Assembly (NCBI GenBank): GCA_964558395.1
Contig: CAZLDS010000011.1
Span: forward strand, 9,734-73,733
Direction of reading: 5' to 3'
DNA: 64,000 nucleotides
DNA from: CSP1-5 sp964558395
Lineage (GTDB): Bacteria; Methylomirabilota; Methylomirabilia; Methylomirabilales; CSP1-5
Numbering within the stretch: the first letter of the stretch is position 1; every line of letters starts with the position of its first letter. The notes beneath the pieces were generated by a model, which worked only from the letters and a program-made list of their open reading frames with translations, had not been told where the DNA came from and ran no database searches. Below are positions 1 through 8,194 of this stretch, in pieces. A program made the translations under genes and the position numbers.

Positions 1-7
1 GGGGACG

Positions 8-454
8 GTGGTGCCTCATGGACTGACCTTCCAGCAGCCGGTCGATCCATACATCGTCCGCCAATGGGTATATCGCGCCGAACGGCAGTCCCATGAGAGG
101 GCCCCAGTCCAATTCCCCGTGGAATACATCCAGGCGGGGACGGGAGGCCACGGGACGTGTCTGAACCTGAGCCGAGGGGGAATGTTCATATCGACTCCCC
201 AGCCAGCCCCGCCGGGGTCGCAGGTCGCCCTGACGTTCAACCTGCCAAACCTGTCCCATACCTTTTCCGTTCTCGCTCGAGTGGTGTGGATGCGAAAGGA
301 AGAGACGGAGCCACGTGCCGCCGAAGGCATGGGTGTTGAGTTCCTCGACCCCAAGCCGTCACAGACGGCTCTCATTGGGACCGTCGTCGATCGGTTTTCC
401 GGCCAGACACTTCTTTCATCGGATTATTCCTCATTCAGCCGCCCGCCTCGGTAG
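8..454 (+). CDS. PilZ-domain protein (possibly 5'-partial)
   Basis: A protein of 148 residues with one PilZ domain, the usual c-di-GMP-binding module of effectors that control motility, exopolysaccharide or transcription. An arginine-containing segment (RAPVQFPVEY) is followed by the signature NLSRGGMFI, the family's (D/N)xSxxG motif, and then by beta-strand-rich sequence ending in GVEFLD. The GTG at 8 is only the first start inside the window. No stop codon precedes it, so the gene may begin upstream. No other domain is visible, so the output is unknown. It stands alone, with a repeat region rather than an operon partner downstream. Confidence 0.8.
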   Translation: MVPHGLTFQQPVDPYIVRQWVYRAERQSHERAPVQFPVEYIQAGTGGHGTCLNLSRGGMFISTPQPAPPGSQVALTFNLPNLSHTFSVLARVVWMRKEETEPRAAEGMGVEFLDPKPSQTALIGTVVDRFSGQTLLSSDYSSFSRPPR

Positions 455-572
455 TCAGGTCAAAATGTCATACCAATTGTCAAAATGACCCGGAACCGCC
501 TTGCCAGACGACAAAAAACGGCCCATTGGCAACACCAAAGAAACCCGGTATAGTACACGTGTGTCACACGGT

Positions 573-719
573 GTTCACGGTTCACTGTTCACAGATGGCC
601 GATGATAGGTATTCGGTCTTGGGTGTTAGGGGTTGCGCTTTGAAGATTTCGGAATTCAAATCTCAGATTTGATACCGAGAACCCAACAACCAATACCCTA
701 GACCGTGAACCGTGAACGA
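573..719. repeat. Heptamer-period degenerate repeat, palindromic (locus A)
   Basis: The sequence can be read as 21 consecutive 7-base units in one phase. It opens with GTTCACG, GTTCACT, GTTCACA, passes through GGTATTC, GGTCTTG and GGTGTTA, and closes with TAGACCG, TGAACCG, TGAACGA. The two ends are complementary: 573-585 pairs perfectly with 705-717, and the GGT-rich units pair imperfectly with AACCC-type units. The whole could fold as a long imperfect hairpin. It fills most of the space between the PilZ and SDR genes. Confidence 0.75.
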
Positions 720-746
720 ACCGAGGGTCGTCCGGAGGGGCGAATC

Positions 747-1454
747 GTGTCGCTACAAGGAAAGGTGGCGGTGATCACGGGCAGCACGCGCGGCATTGGT
801 CGCGCCATCGCCGAGGCATTGATCGATCAGGGGGTTTCGGTCGTCATTTGTTCTCGTCGCCAGCGGGATGTGGATCGAATGGTGACGGAGTGCCGCCGGC
901 GAAGAAAGGGAAAGGTTGCGGGTATTGCCTGCAATGTCGGGGAGTATCGGCAGGTGCAGCAGTTGATCCGCTTGGCCGTTCGAGAGTTCGAAGGGCTCGA
1001 TTTCCTGATCAATAACGCTGGGGTCGGCCATAGCGCATCCGTCGCTGATATGAAACCCGACGAGTGGGAAGAGATCATCGCGACCAATCTGACCGGCGTC
1101 TTTTATTGCTGTCACGAAGCCATTCCGCATATGCGTATACGGGGAGGCGGCTACATCATCAATATCGGCTCTCTCGCCGGCGCGCACGCACATCCGAAGA
1201 TGGCCGCCTACAACGCGTCGAAGTTCGGCCTCCTCGGTTTCAGTGAAGCGCTGTTTCAAGAGATTCGCCACGATAACATCCGGGTGAGCCACATCATGCC
1301 CGGGAGTGTCGAGACGGACTTTTCGAGTGGGAGAAAGGGATGGGCCATTCTCCCTGAGCACATCGCGGATACGGTGATCACGCTGCTGAAGTTCCCCCCG
1401 CGAACGATGGTCACGCGAATCGAGATGCGACCGGCGAGGCCTCGTCGGGAGTGA
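747..1454 (+). CDS. Short-chain dehydrogenase/reductase (FabG-like)
   Basis: This NAD(P)-dependent oxidoreductase of the classical SDR family has 235 residues. The Rossmann motif ITGSTRGIG lies near the N-terminus, followed by the NNAG stabilising motif, the serine in NIGSLAG and the catalytic YNASK. The start is taken as GTG 747 because GGAGGG at 734-739 lies 7 bases upstream; an in-frame GTG at 705 falls inside the heptamer repeat. The family includes 3-oxoacyl-ACP reductases, but the substrate cannot be read from sequence, and the arginine-rich C-terminus (PARPRRE) is not diagnostic. No operon partner is obvious. Confidence 0.85.
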   Translation: MSLQGKVAVITGSTRGIGRAIAEALIDQGVSVVICSRRQRDVDRMVTECRRRRKGKVAGIACNVGEYRQVQQLIRLAVREFEGLDFLINNAGVGHSASVADMKPDEWEEIIATNLTGVFYCCHEAIPHMRIRGGGYIINIGSLAGAHAHPKMAAYNASKFGLLGFSEALFQEIRHDNIRVSHIMPGSVETDFSSGRKGWAILPEHIADTVITLLKFPPRTMVTRIEMRPARPRRE

Positions 1455-1504
1455 GTATGACGGACAACGCAAACCCCATGGAGCAATGACGCCTTAGCCA
1501 CCTC

Positions 1505-2146
1505 ATGGTTTTCCTGGAACAGGTGAGTCCTGACCTCGTCGTCGCCTGCTGGCTCAAAGCAGAACTCTTATCCCCCCGGTTTCGTCCCCGCGTCGAGAAG
1601 GCCCTCAAACACGTCCGTCTTCTCCCGCGTGCAATTGAGAGGCCGAATCTCACCAGCCGCAGGGAAAATCTCTTGCGCCAGCAGGCGTTACACCTTTACC
1701 GCACAGACACGTGGGGAATTCTTCCCGAACGTGTGCATTGGTGGCGAGCGGCGATCACTCCCCAAGAATTTCGACAACTGCGGGTCATCAACTATCCGAC
1801 CTGGACCCTTCTCTCCCGCGACACCGGGCGCTTGTCAGTGGCGGCGGCGGTCGTGGCCCGCGAAACCGTCCCCCCCAAGGCAAAGGGCCGCTGGGCGAAC
1901 GAGGCCGGTGCGGTGATCACCCATGTCCGAGAGCTCCGAGACCGGTTGAAAGGCACCGAGATCCAATCCCAACTCATCCTGATCGGGCATTCCGGCAGGA
2001 AGACCTGCACGATCCTTGAAGGAAACAAAAGGGCAACGGCCTTTTACATCCGGTGTTTTCTCACCAACACCGAGGCCTTTCCCCCATCCATGCGTGTCTT
2101 CGTCGGCCTCACCGCCCGGTCATTCTCCCGCCTCCGCACTGCGTGA
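1505..2146 (+). CDS. Hypothetical protein with a ParB-like EGNKRA motif
   Basis: A protein of 213 residues that I do not recognise. The N-terminal half is basic and helical with many tryptophans and leucines. The C-terminal half contains the stretch ILIGHSGRKT followed by ILEGNKRATAFYI. An EGNKRA or DGxHR motif after a hydrophobic strand is typical of ParB/sulfiredoxin-like folds, but the match is short and the rest does not resemble ParB. No signal peptide or membrane segment is present. It converges on the HEAT/TPR gene with a 15-base gap. The uninterrupted reading frame supports a real gene. Confidence 0.55.
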   Translation: MVFLEQVSPDLVVACWLKAELLSPRFRPRVEKALKHVRLLPRAIERPNLTSRRENLLRQQALHLYRTDTWGILPERVHWWRAAITPQEFRQLRVINYPTWTLLSRDTGRLSVAAAVVARETVPPKAKGRWANEAGAVITHVRELRDRLKGTEIQSQLILIGHSGRKTCTILEGNKRATAFYIRCFLTNTEAFPPSMRVFVGLTARSFSRLRTA

Positions 2147-2161
2147 CTTTACCTATTTTCT

Positions 2162-2737
2162 TTAATCGGATCCGTTGCCGCCACCTCGAAGGGAACGCTC
2201 AACGGCGGTCAAGTTCTCGGCCACCTCCGGCATGTTTGGGTTGATTGCTAAGGCATTCCGAAACGCATCGCGCGCCTTGTGAAGCCGTCCCAACGCCAGG
2301 TAACATAGCCCTTCTCCGCTCAACGCCCCGAAGTGATACGGATTCCTGGAGACCGTGGCTTGACAGTCGGCGATGGCCTGTGCATATTCCCCCATCAGGT
2401 AGTACGCGGTCGCCCGCTTGTTGTATCCTTCGGCAAGACCAGGAGCTCGTTCAATAACACGCGTGAACGTCGCAACGGCGTCCGTCCAGGCTTTCCGCTC
2501 CATGGCTTGGATCCCTTCCTGCAGCAAGGCGTCCACCGAGGCGTCGCCGGACCGACACCAGACTTGCCACAAGGAATGCTCGGCAATGGTTCGCACTCCC
2601 CAGTCCTCATCTTGCAGGGCCGCAACGAGTGGCTCCACAGCCTGAGCGCCGCCGACCGCGCCAAGAAGGTCAGCAGCCTGACGACGTGTGACTTCATCCC
2701 CGTCCTGTAATCGTTTGATCGCGTCTTCTTCACGCAT
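2162..2737 (-). CDS. HEAT-repeat/TPR protein
   Basis: This 191-residue scaffold protein has HEAT-like repeats at about residues 5-60 (alternating helices with RRQAADLLGAVGG and DEDWGVRTIAEHSLW). At least two tetratricopeptide repeats follow at about residues 75-180, with the TPR pattern A..F..AI...P..A..Y..RA..Y..GEY.QAI. Such proteins mediate protein-protein contacts and have no catalytic role. No signal sequence is seen, so it is probably cytoplasmic. ATG 2737 is preferred to the adjacent GTG 2740. Its partner is unknown. Confidence 0.75.
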   Translation of the reverse strand: MREEDAIKRLQDGDEVTRRQAADLLGAVGGAQAVEPLVAALQDEDWGVRTIAEHSLWQVWCRSGDASVDALLQEGIQAMERKAWTDAVATFTRVIERAPGLAEGYNKRATAYYLMGEYAQAIADCQATVSRNPYHFGALSGEGLCYLALGRLHKARDAFRNALAINPNMPEVAENLTAVERSLRGGGNGSD

Positions 2738-2752
2738 CACAACGACTCGGCA

Positions 2753-2822
2753 CAGCAGTCAGCAGCCAGCTGTCCCCAGTCCGCAATCTTGAAGCCATCA
2801 GTAGTCGACAATCAGCCAGGAC
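2753..2822. repeat. Heptamer-period degenerate repeat (locus B)
   Basis: Seven-base units run in one phase: CAGCAGT, CAGCAGC, CAGCTGT, CCCCAGT, CCGCAAT and more degenerate ones after that. The first units match those of locus C near 15.97 kb. It lies upstream of the HEAT/TPR gene. Confidence 0.55.
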
Positions 2823-2853
2823 CTGTTTTCCTTACTGCCGACGAACAGCCGTT

Positions 2854-3525
2854 CTAGCCATGGCGGACGCGCAAGGACAGGTGGGCCACGTGCCGGTATA
2901 CCTCATGAGCTCCGGAGGCTTTTAGGGCTGCCTCCGGAAACACGTGAGCGACGCCAATGCTATAGAACCCAAGCCGTACGGCCGTGGCCACATCTTCGGG
3001 GTTGCTGGCGAGCACGAAGCTCTGGGCCGCAAAGACGTCGAGCGGCAGTCCTATCGCCTCCGCACAGAGCGCAATCCGTTCGGGTGTCTGCAAAGCCTGG
3101 TCGGTGCCAATGAGATGACCAAAGAAAATCCGCAGCCCTGCCTCTTCCATCTTGCCATTGGCGATCCCGGACTCTGTCTCGGAGAGGGCAAACAGTTGTG
3201 CCTCCCGGGCAACGAGAATCCCCAACAGCTCTCCTGCCCCCTCAGAAACCACCGGCCGTGATGCCGCCACAGACGCTCGAAATTCGGCGACCGCCTCGGC
3301 TGCCTCTTTGGGTGGACGACCATGCTGCGCGAGGAGGCGGTCAAATTTCTCTTCTAGGGGGAGTCCCTCATGCGCCTGGTAGAACCGGAGGGCCTCTTTC
3401 GATGAGATACCGTACCCTCCCTGCAGAAACCGACCGAACTCCCGTCGGTAAAGGATCCCGGCGTTGAAGATTACTCCTTCGAGATCGATGAGCCCAAACC
3501 GAAAATCGAGGATTCGCGTTCCCAT
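2854..3525 (-). CDS. HAD-superfamily-like protein with degenerate catalytic motifs
   Basis: This 223-residue protein follows the HAD phosphatase fold in order: motif I near the start, a helical cap, then motifs II to IV. The catalytic positions are altered. Motif I reads DLEGVIF, where the second aspartate of DxDGT is glutamate. The motif III region reads TPERIALCAEAIG without the usual lysine. Motif IV reads ASNPEDVATA instead of GDSxxD. It may be a non-catalytic relative or use a changed mechanism. No signal peptide is present. It lies upstream of the HEAT/TPR gene on the same strand, separated by the locus B repeat. Confidence 0.6.
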   Translation of the reverse strand: MGTRILDFRFGLIDLEGVIFNAGILYRREFGRFLQGGYGISSKEALRFYQAHEGLPLEEKFDRLLAQHGRPPKEAAEAVAEFRASVAASRPVVSEGAGELLGILVAREAQLFALSETESGIANGKMEEAGLRIFFGHLIGTDQALQTPERIALCAEAIGLPLDVFAAQSFVLASNPEDVATAVRLGFYSIGVAHVFPEAALKASGAHEVYRHVAHLSLRVRHG

Positions 3526-3593
3526 GCTTCACACACTATCTGGGAGCCCCAGAGGAGGTCAACTCTCTTTCTGGCCATGATGGAAATGGGATT

Positions 3594-3628
3594 CAAAAAG
3601 TGAAGGGCCCCGCAAACTGTGGGGCCCT
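3594..3628 (-). terminator. Rho-independent terminator of glnA
   Basis: On the minus strand an 8-bp stem (AGGGCCCC paired with GGGGCCCT; plus-strand arms 3604-3611 and 3621-3628) is followed by a short T-run (CTTTTT). It lies about 20 bases beyond the glnA stop codon, as expected for an intrinsic terminator. Confidence 0.8.
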
Positions 3629-3647
3629 CGGAGGCGATGGCAACGGG

Positions 3648-5060
3648 CTAGAGATCGAAATACAAGACGAATTCGTACGGGTGGGGCCGGAGCCGAACCG
3701 GATCCACTTCCTTCGTTCGCTTGTACCAAATCCAGGTCTCGATGACGTCCTCGGTGAAGACGTCTCCCTTCAGGAGGAATTCGTGATCTTGCTCAAGAGC
3801 GTCGAGGGCCTCGCCCAAGGATCCAGGGACCGCCGGCACCGTAGCCAGCTCCTCCGGCGGCAACTCGTAGATGTCTTTGTCGAGCGGGGACCCGGGATCA
3901 ATCTTGTTCATTATCCCGTCGAGTCCGGCCATGAGCATTGCGGCAAAGGCGAAGTAGCCATTGCACGTATTATCGGGGAATCGCACTTCGATGCGCTTCG
4001 CCTTCGGACTCGGACTGTACATCGGGATCCGGATGCCCGCCGACCGGTTCCGGCTCGAATATGCCAGATTCACGGGTGCCTCGTAGCCCGGGACCAGCCG
4101 CTTATACGAGTTAGTCGTCGGGGCCACGAACGCGCACAGGGCGGCTGCATGGTGCAGGATTCCCCCGATATAGAACAGCGCCAGGTCGGAGAGACCGGCA
4201 TAACCGTGGCCCGCAAAGAGGGGTTGACCCCCCTTCCAGAGGCTCTGGTGGACGTGCATGCCGGATCCGTTGTCGCCGAAGATCGGCTTCGGCATAAAGG
4301 TCACGGTCTTGCCGTGCCTCCAGGCGACATTTTTGATGACGTACTTGTACATCATGAGATTGTCGGCCATCTGGGTGAGGGGAGCATACCGCATGTCGAT
4401 CTCTGCCTGCCCTCCCGAGGCGACTTCATGGTGCTGGGCTTCCACTTTGATCCCCATCTGCTCCAACACAAGCACCATCTCGGTTCGGAGATCCATGTAG
4501 TGGTCGGTCGGGGCAACAGGGAAGTATCCCTCCTTGTAGCGGGACTTGTAGCCGAGGTTGGGTTGTTCCGCCTTCCCCATGTTCCACTGGCCTTCCACAG
4601 AGTCCACGTAGTGATAGCCACACTGCGGCTGAAAGTCGAACCGGACATCGTCAAAGATGAAGAACTCCGCCTCTGGCCCGAAGTACGCCGTATCGGCAAT
4701 TCCAGTTGCCCTGAGGTATGCTTCGGATTTTTGGGCGACGGTTCGAGGGTCCCGCGTGTATTGCTCCCGGGTGATCGGGTCCAGGATGTTGCAGACGAGG
4801 CTGAGAGTAGGGAACTGGGTAAAGGGGTCCATCGCTGCCGTCTCCGGATCCGGGAGGACGACCATGTCACTCGCATGGATGGCTTGCCAGCCGCGGATGC
4901 TGGACCCATCAAACCCGACCCCCTCCTCAAAGAGGTTCTCGTCTAGGTGGTGGATGGGGACAGTAAAGTGTTGCCACATGCCTGGAAAATCCATGAATTT
5001 CAGATCCACCATTCTGGCCCCATTGTCTCGGCCAAATTTGATGACCTCTTTCGCTGTCAT
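3648..5060 (-). CDS. glnA: Glutamine synthetase type I
   Basis: This cytoplasmic dodecameric enzyme makes glutamine from glutamate, ammonium and ATP. The 470 residues match the family length. Visible motifs are VGFDGSSIRGW near residue 50, the metal/ATP motif GPEAEFF, the glutamate-binding FMPKP and GSGMHVHQS region, and NRSAGIRIP. Tyr398 in IYELPPEE is the conserved adenylylation site, which marks a GSI-beta enzyme controlled by GlnE. Start ATG 5060 is chosen because AGGAGG (minus strand, near 5066-5071) lies 5 bases upstream; GTG 5066 overlaps that site. It lies directly downstream of glnB, so PII and its main target are probably co-transcribed. Confidence 0.98.
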   Translation of the reverse strand: MTAKEVIKFGRDNGARMVDLKFMDFPGMWQHFTVPIHHLDENLFEEGVGFDGSSIRGWQAIHASDMVVLPDPETAAMDPFTQFPTLSLVCNILDPITREQYTRDPRTVAQKSEAYLRATGIADTAYFGPEAEFFIFDDVRFDFQPQCGYHYVDSVEGQWNMGKAEQPNLGYKSRYKEGYFPVAPTDHYMDLRTEMVLVLEQMGIKVEAQHHEVASGGQAEIDMRYAPLTQMADNLMMYKYVIKNVAWRHGKTVTFMPKPIFGDNGSGMHVHQSLWKGGQPLFAGHGYAGLSDLALFYIGGILHHAAALCAFVAPTTNSYKRLVPGYEAPVNLAYSSRNRSAGIRIPMYSPSPKAKRIEVRFPDNTCNGYFAFAAMLMAGLDGIMNKIDPGSPLDKDIYELPPEELATVPAVPGSLGEALDALEQDHEFLLKGDVFTEDVIETWIWYKRTKEVDPVRLRPHPYEFVLYFDL

Positions 5061-5090
5061 CCTCACCTCCTGCGATACCTCCGTGGATGT

Positions 5091-5111
5091 CGAATTTCGA
5101 AATTCGAATTT
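5091..5111. repeat. Three heptamer units between glnB and glnA (locus E)
   Basis: CGAATTT, CGAAATT and CGAATTT stand in tandem with 7-base spacing and include the perfect palindrome GAATTTCGAAATTC. The array occupies the short glnB-glnA intergenic gap and resembles units at about 650-670 in locus A. Confidence 0.5.
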
Positions 5112-5114
5112 GCA

Positions 5115-5453
5115 CTAGAGTGCTTCTTCTCCTCGTTCCCCCGTCCGAATTCGCACGGCTTCATGGCACGAGACGACAAAGATCTTTCCGTCGCCGATCC
5201 GCCCCGTTTTCGCCGCCGCCTGGATTGTGTCCACCACCTGGTCGGACTTCGCATCTGCAACGACGACCTCAACCTTCACCTTGGGAAGAAAGTCTATGGT
5301 ATATTCCGCCCCCCGGTAGAGCTCGGTGTGGCCCTTTTGTCGACCGAACCCTTTCACTTCACTAATCGTCAGTCCCTGAACGCCGATCTCCGCCAGGGCG
5401 TTCTTCACCTCGTCCAGCTTAAACGGCTTGATGATCGCTTCGATCTTCTTCAT
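5115..5453 (-). CDS. glnB: Nitrogen regulatory protein PII
   Basis: A small trimeric signal protein of 112 residues that senses 2-oxoglutarate and ATP/ADP and adjusts GlnE/GlnD, NtrB or ammonium transport. The T-loop contains Tyr51 (YRGAEY), the uridylylation site, and the B-loop reads TGRIGDGKIFV; both PII signatures are intact. The start follows GGGGAG at a normal distance. The neighbouring glnA on the same strand supports GlnB rather than GlnK, since glnK is normally linked to amtB. A candidate sigma-54 promoter lies about 90 bases upstream. Confidence 0.97.
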   Translation of the reverse strand: MKKIEAIIKPFKLDEVKNALAEIGVQGLTISEVKGFGRQKGHTELYRGAEYTIDFLPKVKVEVVVADAKSDQVVDTIQAAAKTGRIGDGKIFVVSCHEAVRIRTGERGEEAL

Positions 5454-5543
5454 CGTCCACTCCCCAATCTTTTGAAATCGGACTGCCGTCGACAGACAGA
5501 GGACCTCTTCCCCTTCGCGGCTTCAACCGCCGCCCCGCACTGG

Positions 5544-5559
5544 AGCAAACCCTATGCCA
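5544..5559 (-). promoter_or_regulatory. Candidate sigma-54 (-24/-12) promoter for glnB-glnA
   Basis: The minus strand reads TGGCATAGGGTTTGCT. This matches the consensus TGGCACg-N4-TTGCt except for one base and has exactly 10 bases between the GG and GC doublets. Transcription would begin near 5532, giving a leader of about 80 bases before glnB. The rest of 5454-5752 shows no gene or other clear signal. Confidence 0.5.
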
Positions 5560-5752
5560 TCATTCTCCGTGCCTCCCAACCTACGGAAGTTCATAAGATT
5601 ACGGCACGAAGCACCTTTCCGACCCTTGCTCTCACCTCCTCTGCATGCCCACCAATTAGGCATACGTGTTCCCCTTGCCCTTTTCATCAGCAGGATTGGA
5701 CGCGGACCGATCTTCCGAAGCCCCCGCGTCCCGAAGATACTGACCCGCCTGT

Positions 5753-6711
5753 TCAGGCGGTGGGATTGATGTAGAAGCCGGTCCCCCACTCAAAGCCGGC
5801 CAGCCGAATGAGTCTCGGAGTAATCTCCAGACGCCAGTGATAGTGCAGACGATTGTCCTCCCCGAAGGGTGCGTTGTGAATCACCACGTTATAGGAGGGG
5901 TTCGCAAGGACCCTCTCAATGCGCTGGAGCGTCTCTTGAACCATCCGGACAAGACTCGGGTACTCCTCCCTTGGGGTTTCCTCGAACGCGGCAAGTGTGT
6001 TCGCGGGAGAATCCAGGTTTCAAAGGGAAATCGCGAAGCGAAAGGCGTCGTGGCCACGAAACGATCGTTGATCGAGATCACGCGCCTTGTCTGTGTGAGT
6101 TCCTCCAGGATGATGTCGCAGTAGACACACCGCTTCTTGGACGCATAGTACTGCCGGGCCCCATCCACTTCCTCCCGCACTCGCTTGGGGATAATAGGGG
6201 TCGCAATCAACTGGGAATGGGGGTGCTCGAGCGACGCTCCTGCAGCTTCCCCATGATTCTTGAAGATCAAGACGTACTGCAATCGGGAATCCTGTTTGAG
6301 GTCGAGGATGCGCTCACGAAAGGCCGATAGAACATCTTCCGCCTGTTGCCGTGGCATGGTGCCGAGGGTCTGATCGTGGTTGGCGCTCTCAATGATCACC
6401 TCGTGCGCCCCGATACCCTGGATCTTGTTGTACATGCCCTCGCCCTGCGGGCCGAGATCTCCCTTCCTCACGAGGGCAGGGAACTTGTTCGCGACCACCC
6501 GAACATGCCATCTCGGCGTATTGGGCGGCTCGCCGCCGTTCCGATACGCCATGATCTCTGGTGGGGTCGCCTCTTCATTCCCGGGGCAAAAGGGACAGAA
6601 ATCTGATCGTCGGGGAGAGGGTTTTAAGGCGAAGTCGGACGGACGCTTCGCTCGCTCTGCAGAGATGATCACCCACCGATTGGTGAAAGGATCCTTCCTG
6701 AGTTCCGTCAT
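5753..6711 (-). pseudogene. galT: Galactose-1-phosphate uridylyltransferase, frameshifted
   Basis: GalT exchanges UMP between UDP-glucose and galactose-1-phosphate in the Leloir pathway. The N-terminal part carries the zinc CPFC pair and the active-site EHPHSQ. The normal C-terminus (HNAPF, RLHYHWRLEI, FEWGTGFYINPT) is present but in another frame. One base seems to be missing near 5988-5993: up to ILPRTHLP the first frame fits the family, and from AFEETP onward a second frame fits. The two pieces span 6711-5990 and about 5990-5753. This is either a real inactivating deletion or an assembly error, and one inserted base would restore a protein of about 320 residues. Confidence 0.8.
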
Positions 6712-6729
6712 CGATGAACGCGACCCCCG

Positions 6730-7674
6730 TTATCGCACTGCGCCGAGCTGCATCACCACCGCCTGCTGCGTTTCCAGATCGGTCCCGTCGACCGTAAGGC
6801 TCACCGTATGAGTCACCCCATCCCGTGCCCCCGCCTTGACGGCGGCCTCGAGCATCGCCGCTTCATCCTGTGGAGTGTGCAGCAGACGACGACCGACCAG
6901 CGCCTGCAGGCAGGTGACGACGCCGTAGGCTCCCCAGTTGGAAATCGAACTCACGACGAGCACATCGGTCCGGATATCACAGCCGATACTGCCCCGGCAG
7001 GGACACCGACAGCGCCCCACACGAACCTGGGGTCTCACATGAGAATCGCCGATGAGCCCAAAGCCCACCTCGTTTCCCCGATCCCCCACCGCCGCGGTGA
7101 AGATAATCCGGTCCTTGGCGCCATCAAACAGCCCTCGGACAGAAGCGTGACTTGCTGAGACATCCCGACCACGCATGTCGTGAATAACCCCCTTCGCATT
7201 GGGACCCAACTTCTCCACGCTGACAAGGGCCGTTGGTTGCAGCTCATCGAGCAGGCGATATCCGACCTCCTCCTGCCTACACGGAACGGCGCGGAGAGAG
7301 CACTCGGCGCCCGCCACCTCCAGGACCGCGCGAATCGGTCCCAGGTTCCGCTCTTCCGAGACCACAAAGGGCCGAGCCTCCAGACCCTGATGCAGGGCGC
7401 GCGCGAGCACCGCGACTCCCAGAGGGCCATCGGTCTCCCCGTTGGGGAGTTCTGGAGCAGACCCCGCACCGGTCAGGAGCAGGACGGCGTCCCCCGACCC
7501 GAGGACAGCCGCCAGCCGAGATGCAGCCAGAAAAGTCAACGGCGCCTTCTGCAGGCACCGTGCCGCCTGATACAACCGTTGCTCATCCCCGCCCTGGATA
7601 CCCCGCGGAAGTAGACAGATCTGATCCGCCGCCTCCCCGATCCTGCGCGCGCTGGCCGAACTGCCTCCTGTCAC
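6730..7674 (-). CDS. DUF4392 protein, D-glutamate cyclase C-terminal domain
   Basis: The 314 residues match the DUF4392 family, the C-terminal half of the eukaryotic mitochondrial D-glutamate cyclase DGLUCY, which converts D-glutamate to 5-oxo-D-proline. Supporting stretches are VLLLTGAG near residue 67, SVEKLGPNAKG, the family's glycine motif GDRGNEVGFG and the C-terminal SNWGAYGV. No signal peptide is present. The GTG start overlaps the stop of the upstream lipoprotein gene (GTGA). A separate DUF1445 gene, the other half of DGLUCY, lies at 11950-12747, with a 5-oxoprolinase pair between them. That context supports D-glutamate catabolism. Confidence 0.75.
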   Translation of the reverse strand: MTGGSSASARRIGEAADQICLLPRGIQGGDEQRLYQAARCLQKAPLTFLAASRLAAVLGSGDAVLLLTGAGSAPELPNGETDGPLGVAVLARALHQGLEARPFVVSEERNLGPIRAVLEVAGAECSLRAVPCRQEEVGYRLLDELQPTALVSVEKLGPNAKGVIHDMRGRDVSASHASVRGLFDGAKDRIIFTAAVGDRGNEVGFGLIGDSHVRPQVRVGRCRCPCRGSIGCDIRTDVLVVSSISNWGAYGVVTCLQALVGRRLLHTPQDEAAMLEAAVKAGARDGVTHTVSLTVDGTDLETQQAVVMQLGAVR

Positions 7675-8180
7675 CGGACGGTCACCTCAGCCCGCAGATG
7701 ATTGCTCACATTTCCTTGCTCATCGACCACGAAAACTTCATAGACCCGGGTGCTCCCCTGCTGCGCAGGGGGCGGGAGCGCCCCCTGTCCTGTATACTCC
7801 CTCTTTTCGACCACCAGGGGCGTCAATGGGCGTTCAGCGCTGATTGTGATCGTCTCTTCCACCGTCCCCTCTGTCAGCCCCAAGTAACGCCCAGTGCTGA
7901 TCACCTCGGGCGAAAGCCCCTTCGACAAGGTAAACTCCTGGACCTGCCGTGAAAGACCGAGATAGACGTCCCTGATGTTTCCGTCCTGGTCTCGAAAGTC
8001 GAAGCGGAGGATCGCCTGTCCCCCCGGTTGGACCACGCTGGGCTCGATACGCAGATTGCTGATCCGGGGAACGCCGGGACCACGCGGAGAAGGATCGTAC
8101 TCCTTCGAACAGGCAACACAGAGCCCTACGGCAATGAAACAGCCCGAGATTGCCAGGCCTATCATTTTACGTCTCTTCAT
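7671..8180 (-). CDS. Small lipoprotein of unknown function
   Basis: A protein of 169 residues with a lipoprotein signal: a basic N-terminus (MKRRK), a hydrophobic core and Cys at the lipobox-like LCVAC, followed by acidic and proline-rich sequence. The mature part is rich in beta-strand patterns and has paired valine-rich segments resembling an Ig-like fold (FDFRDQDGN, VFVVDEQGN). I do not recognise a family. ATG 8180 is preferred because AGGAG lies about 10 bases upstream; ATG 8198, which overlaps the hyuB stop, is an alternative. Its place between hyuB and the DUF4392 gene suggests a role in the salvage cluster. Confidence 0.7.
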   Translation of the reverse strand: MKRRKMIGLAISGCFIAVGLCVACSKEYDPSPRGPGVPRISNLRIEPSVVQPGGQAILRFDFRDQDGNIRDVYLGLSRQVQEFTLSKGLSPEVISTGRYLGLTEGTVEETITISAERPLTPLVVEKREYTGQGALPPPAQQGSTRVYEVFVVDEQGNVSNHLRAEVTVR

Positions 8181-8194
8181 CCCCCCATATCTCC

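Noticed and set aside
3600..4946. Long plus-strand open frame of 448 codons
   Set aside because: It is antisense to glnA, whose motifs are complete; high G+C creates long shadow frames.
5744..5760. Inverted repeat CCGCCTGAACAGGCGG after galT as a terminator
   Set aside because: The loop would be very small and no T-run follows on either strand.
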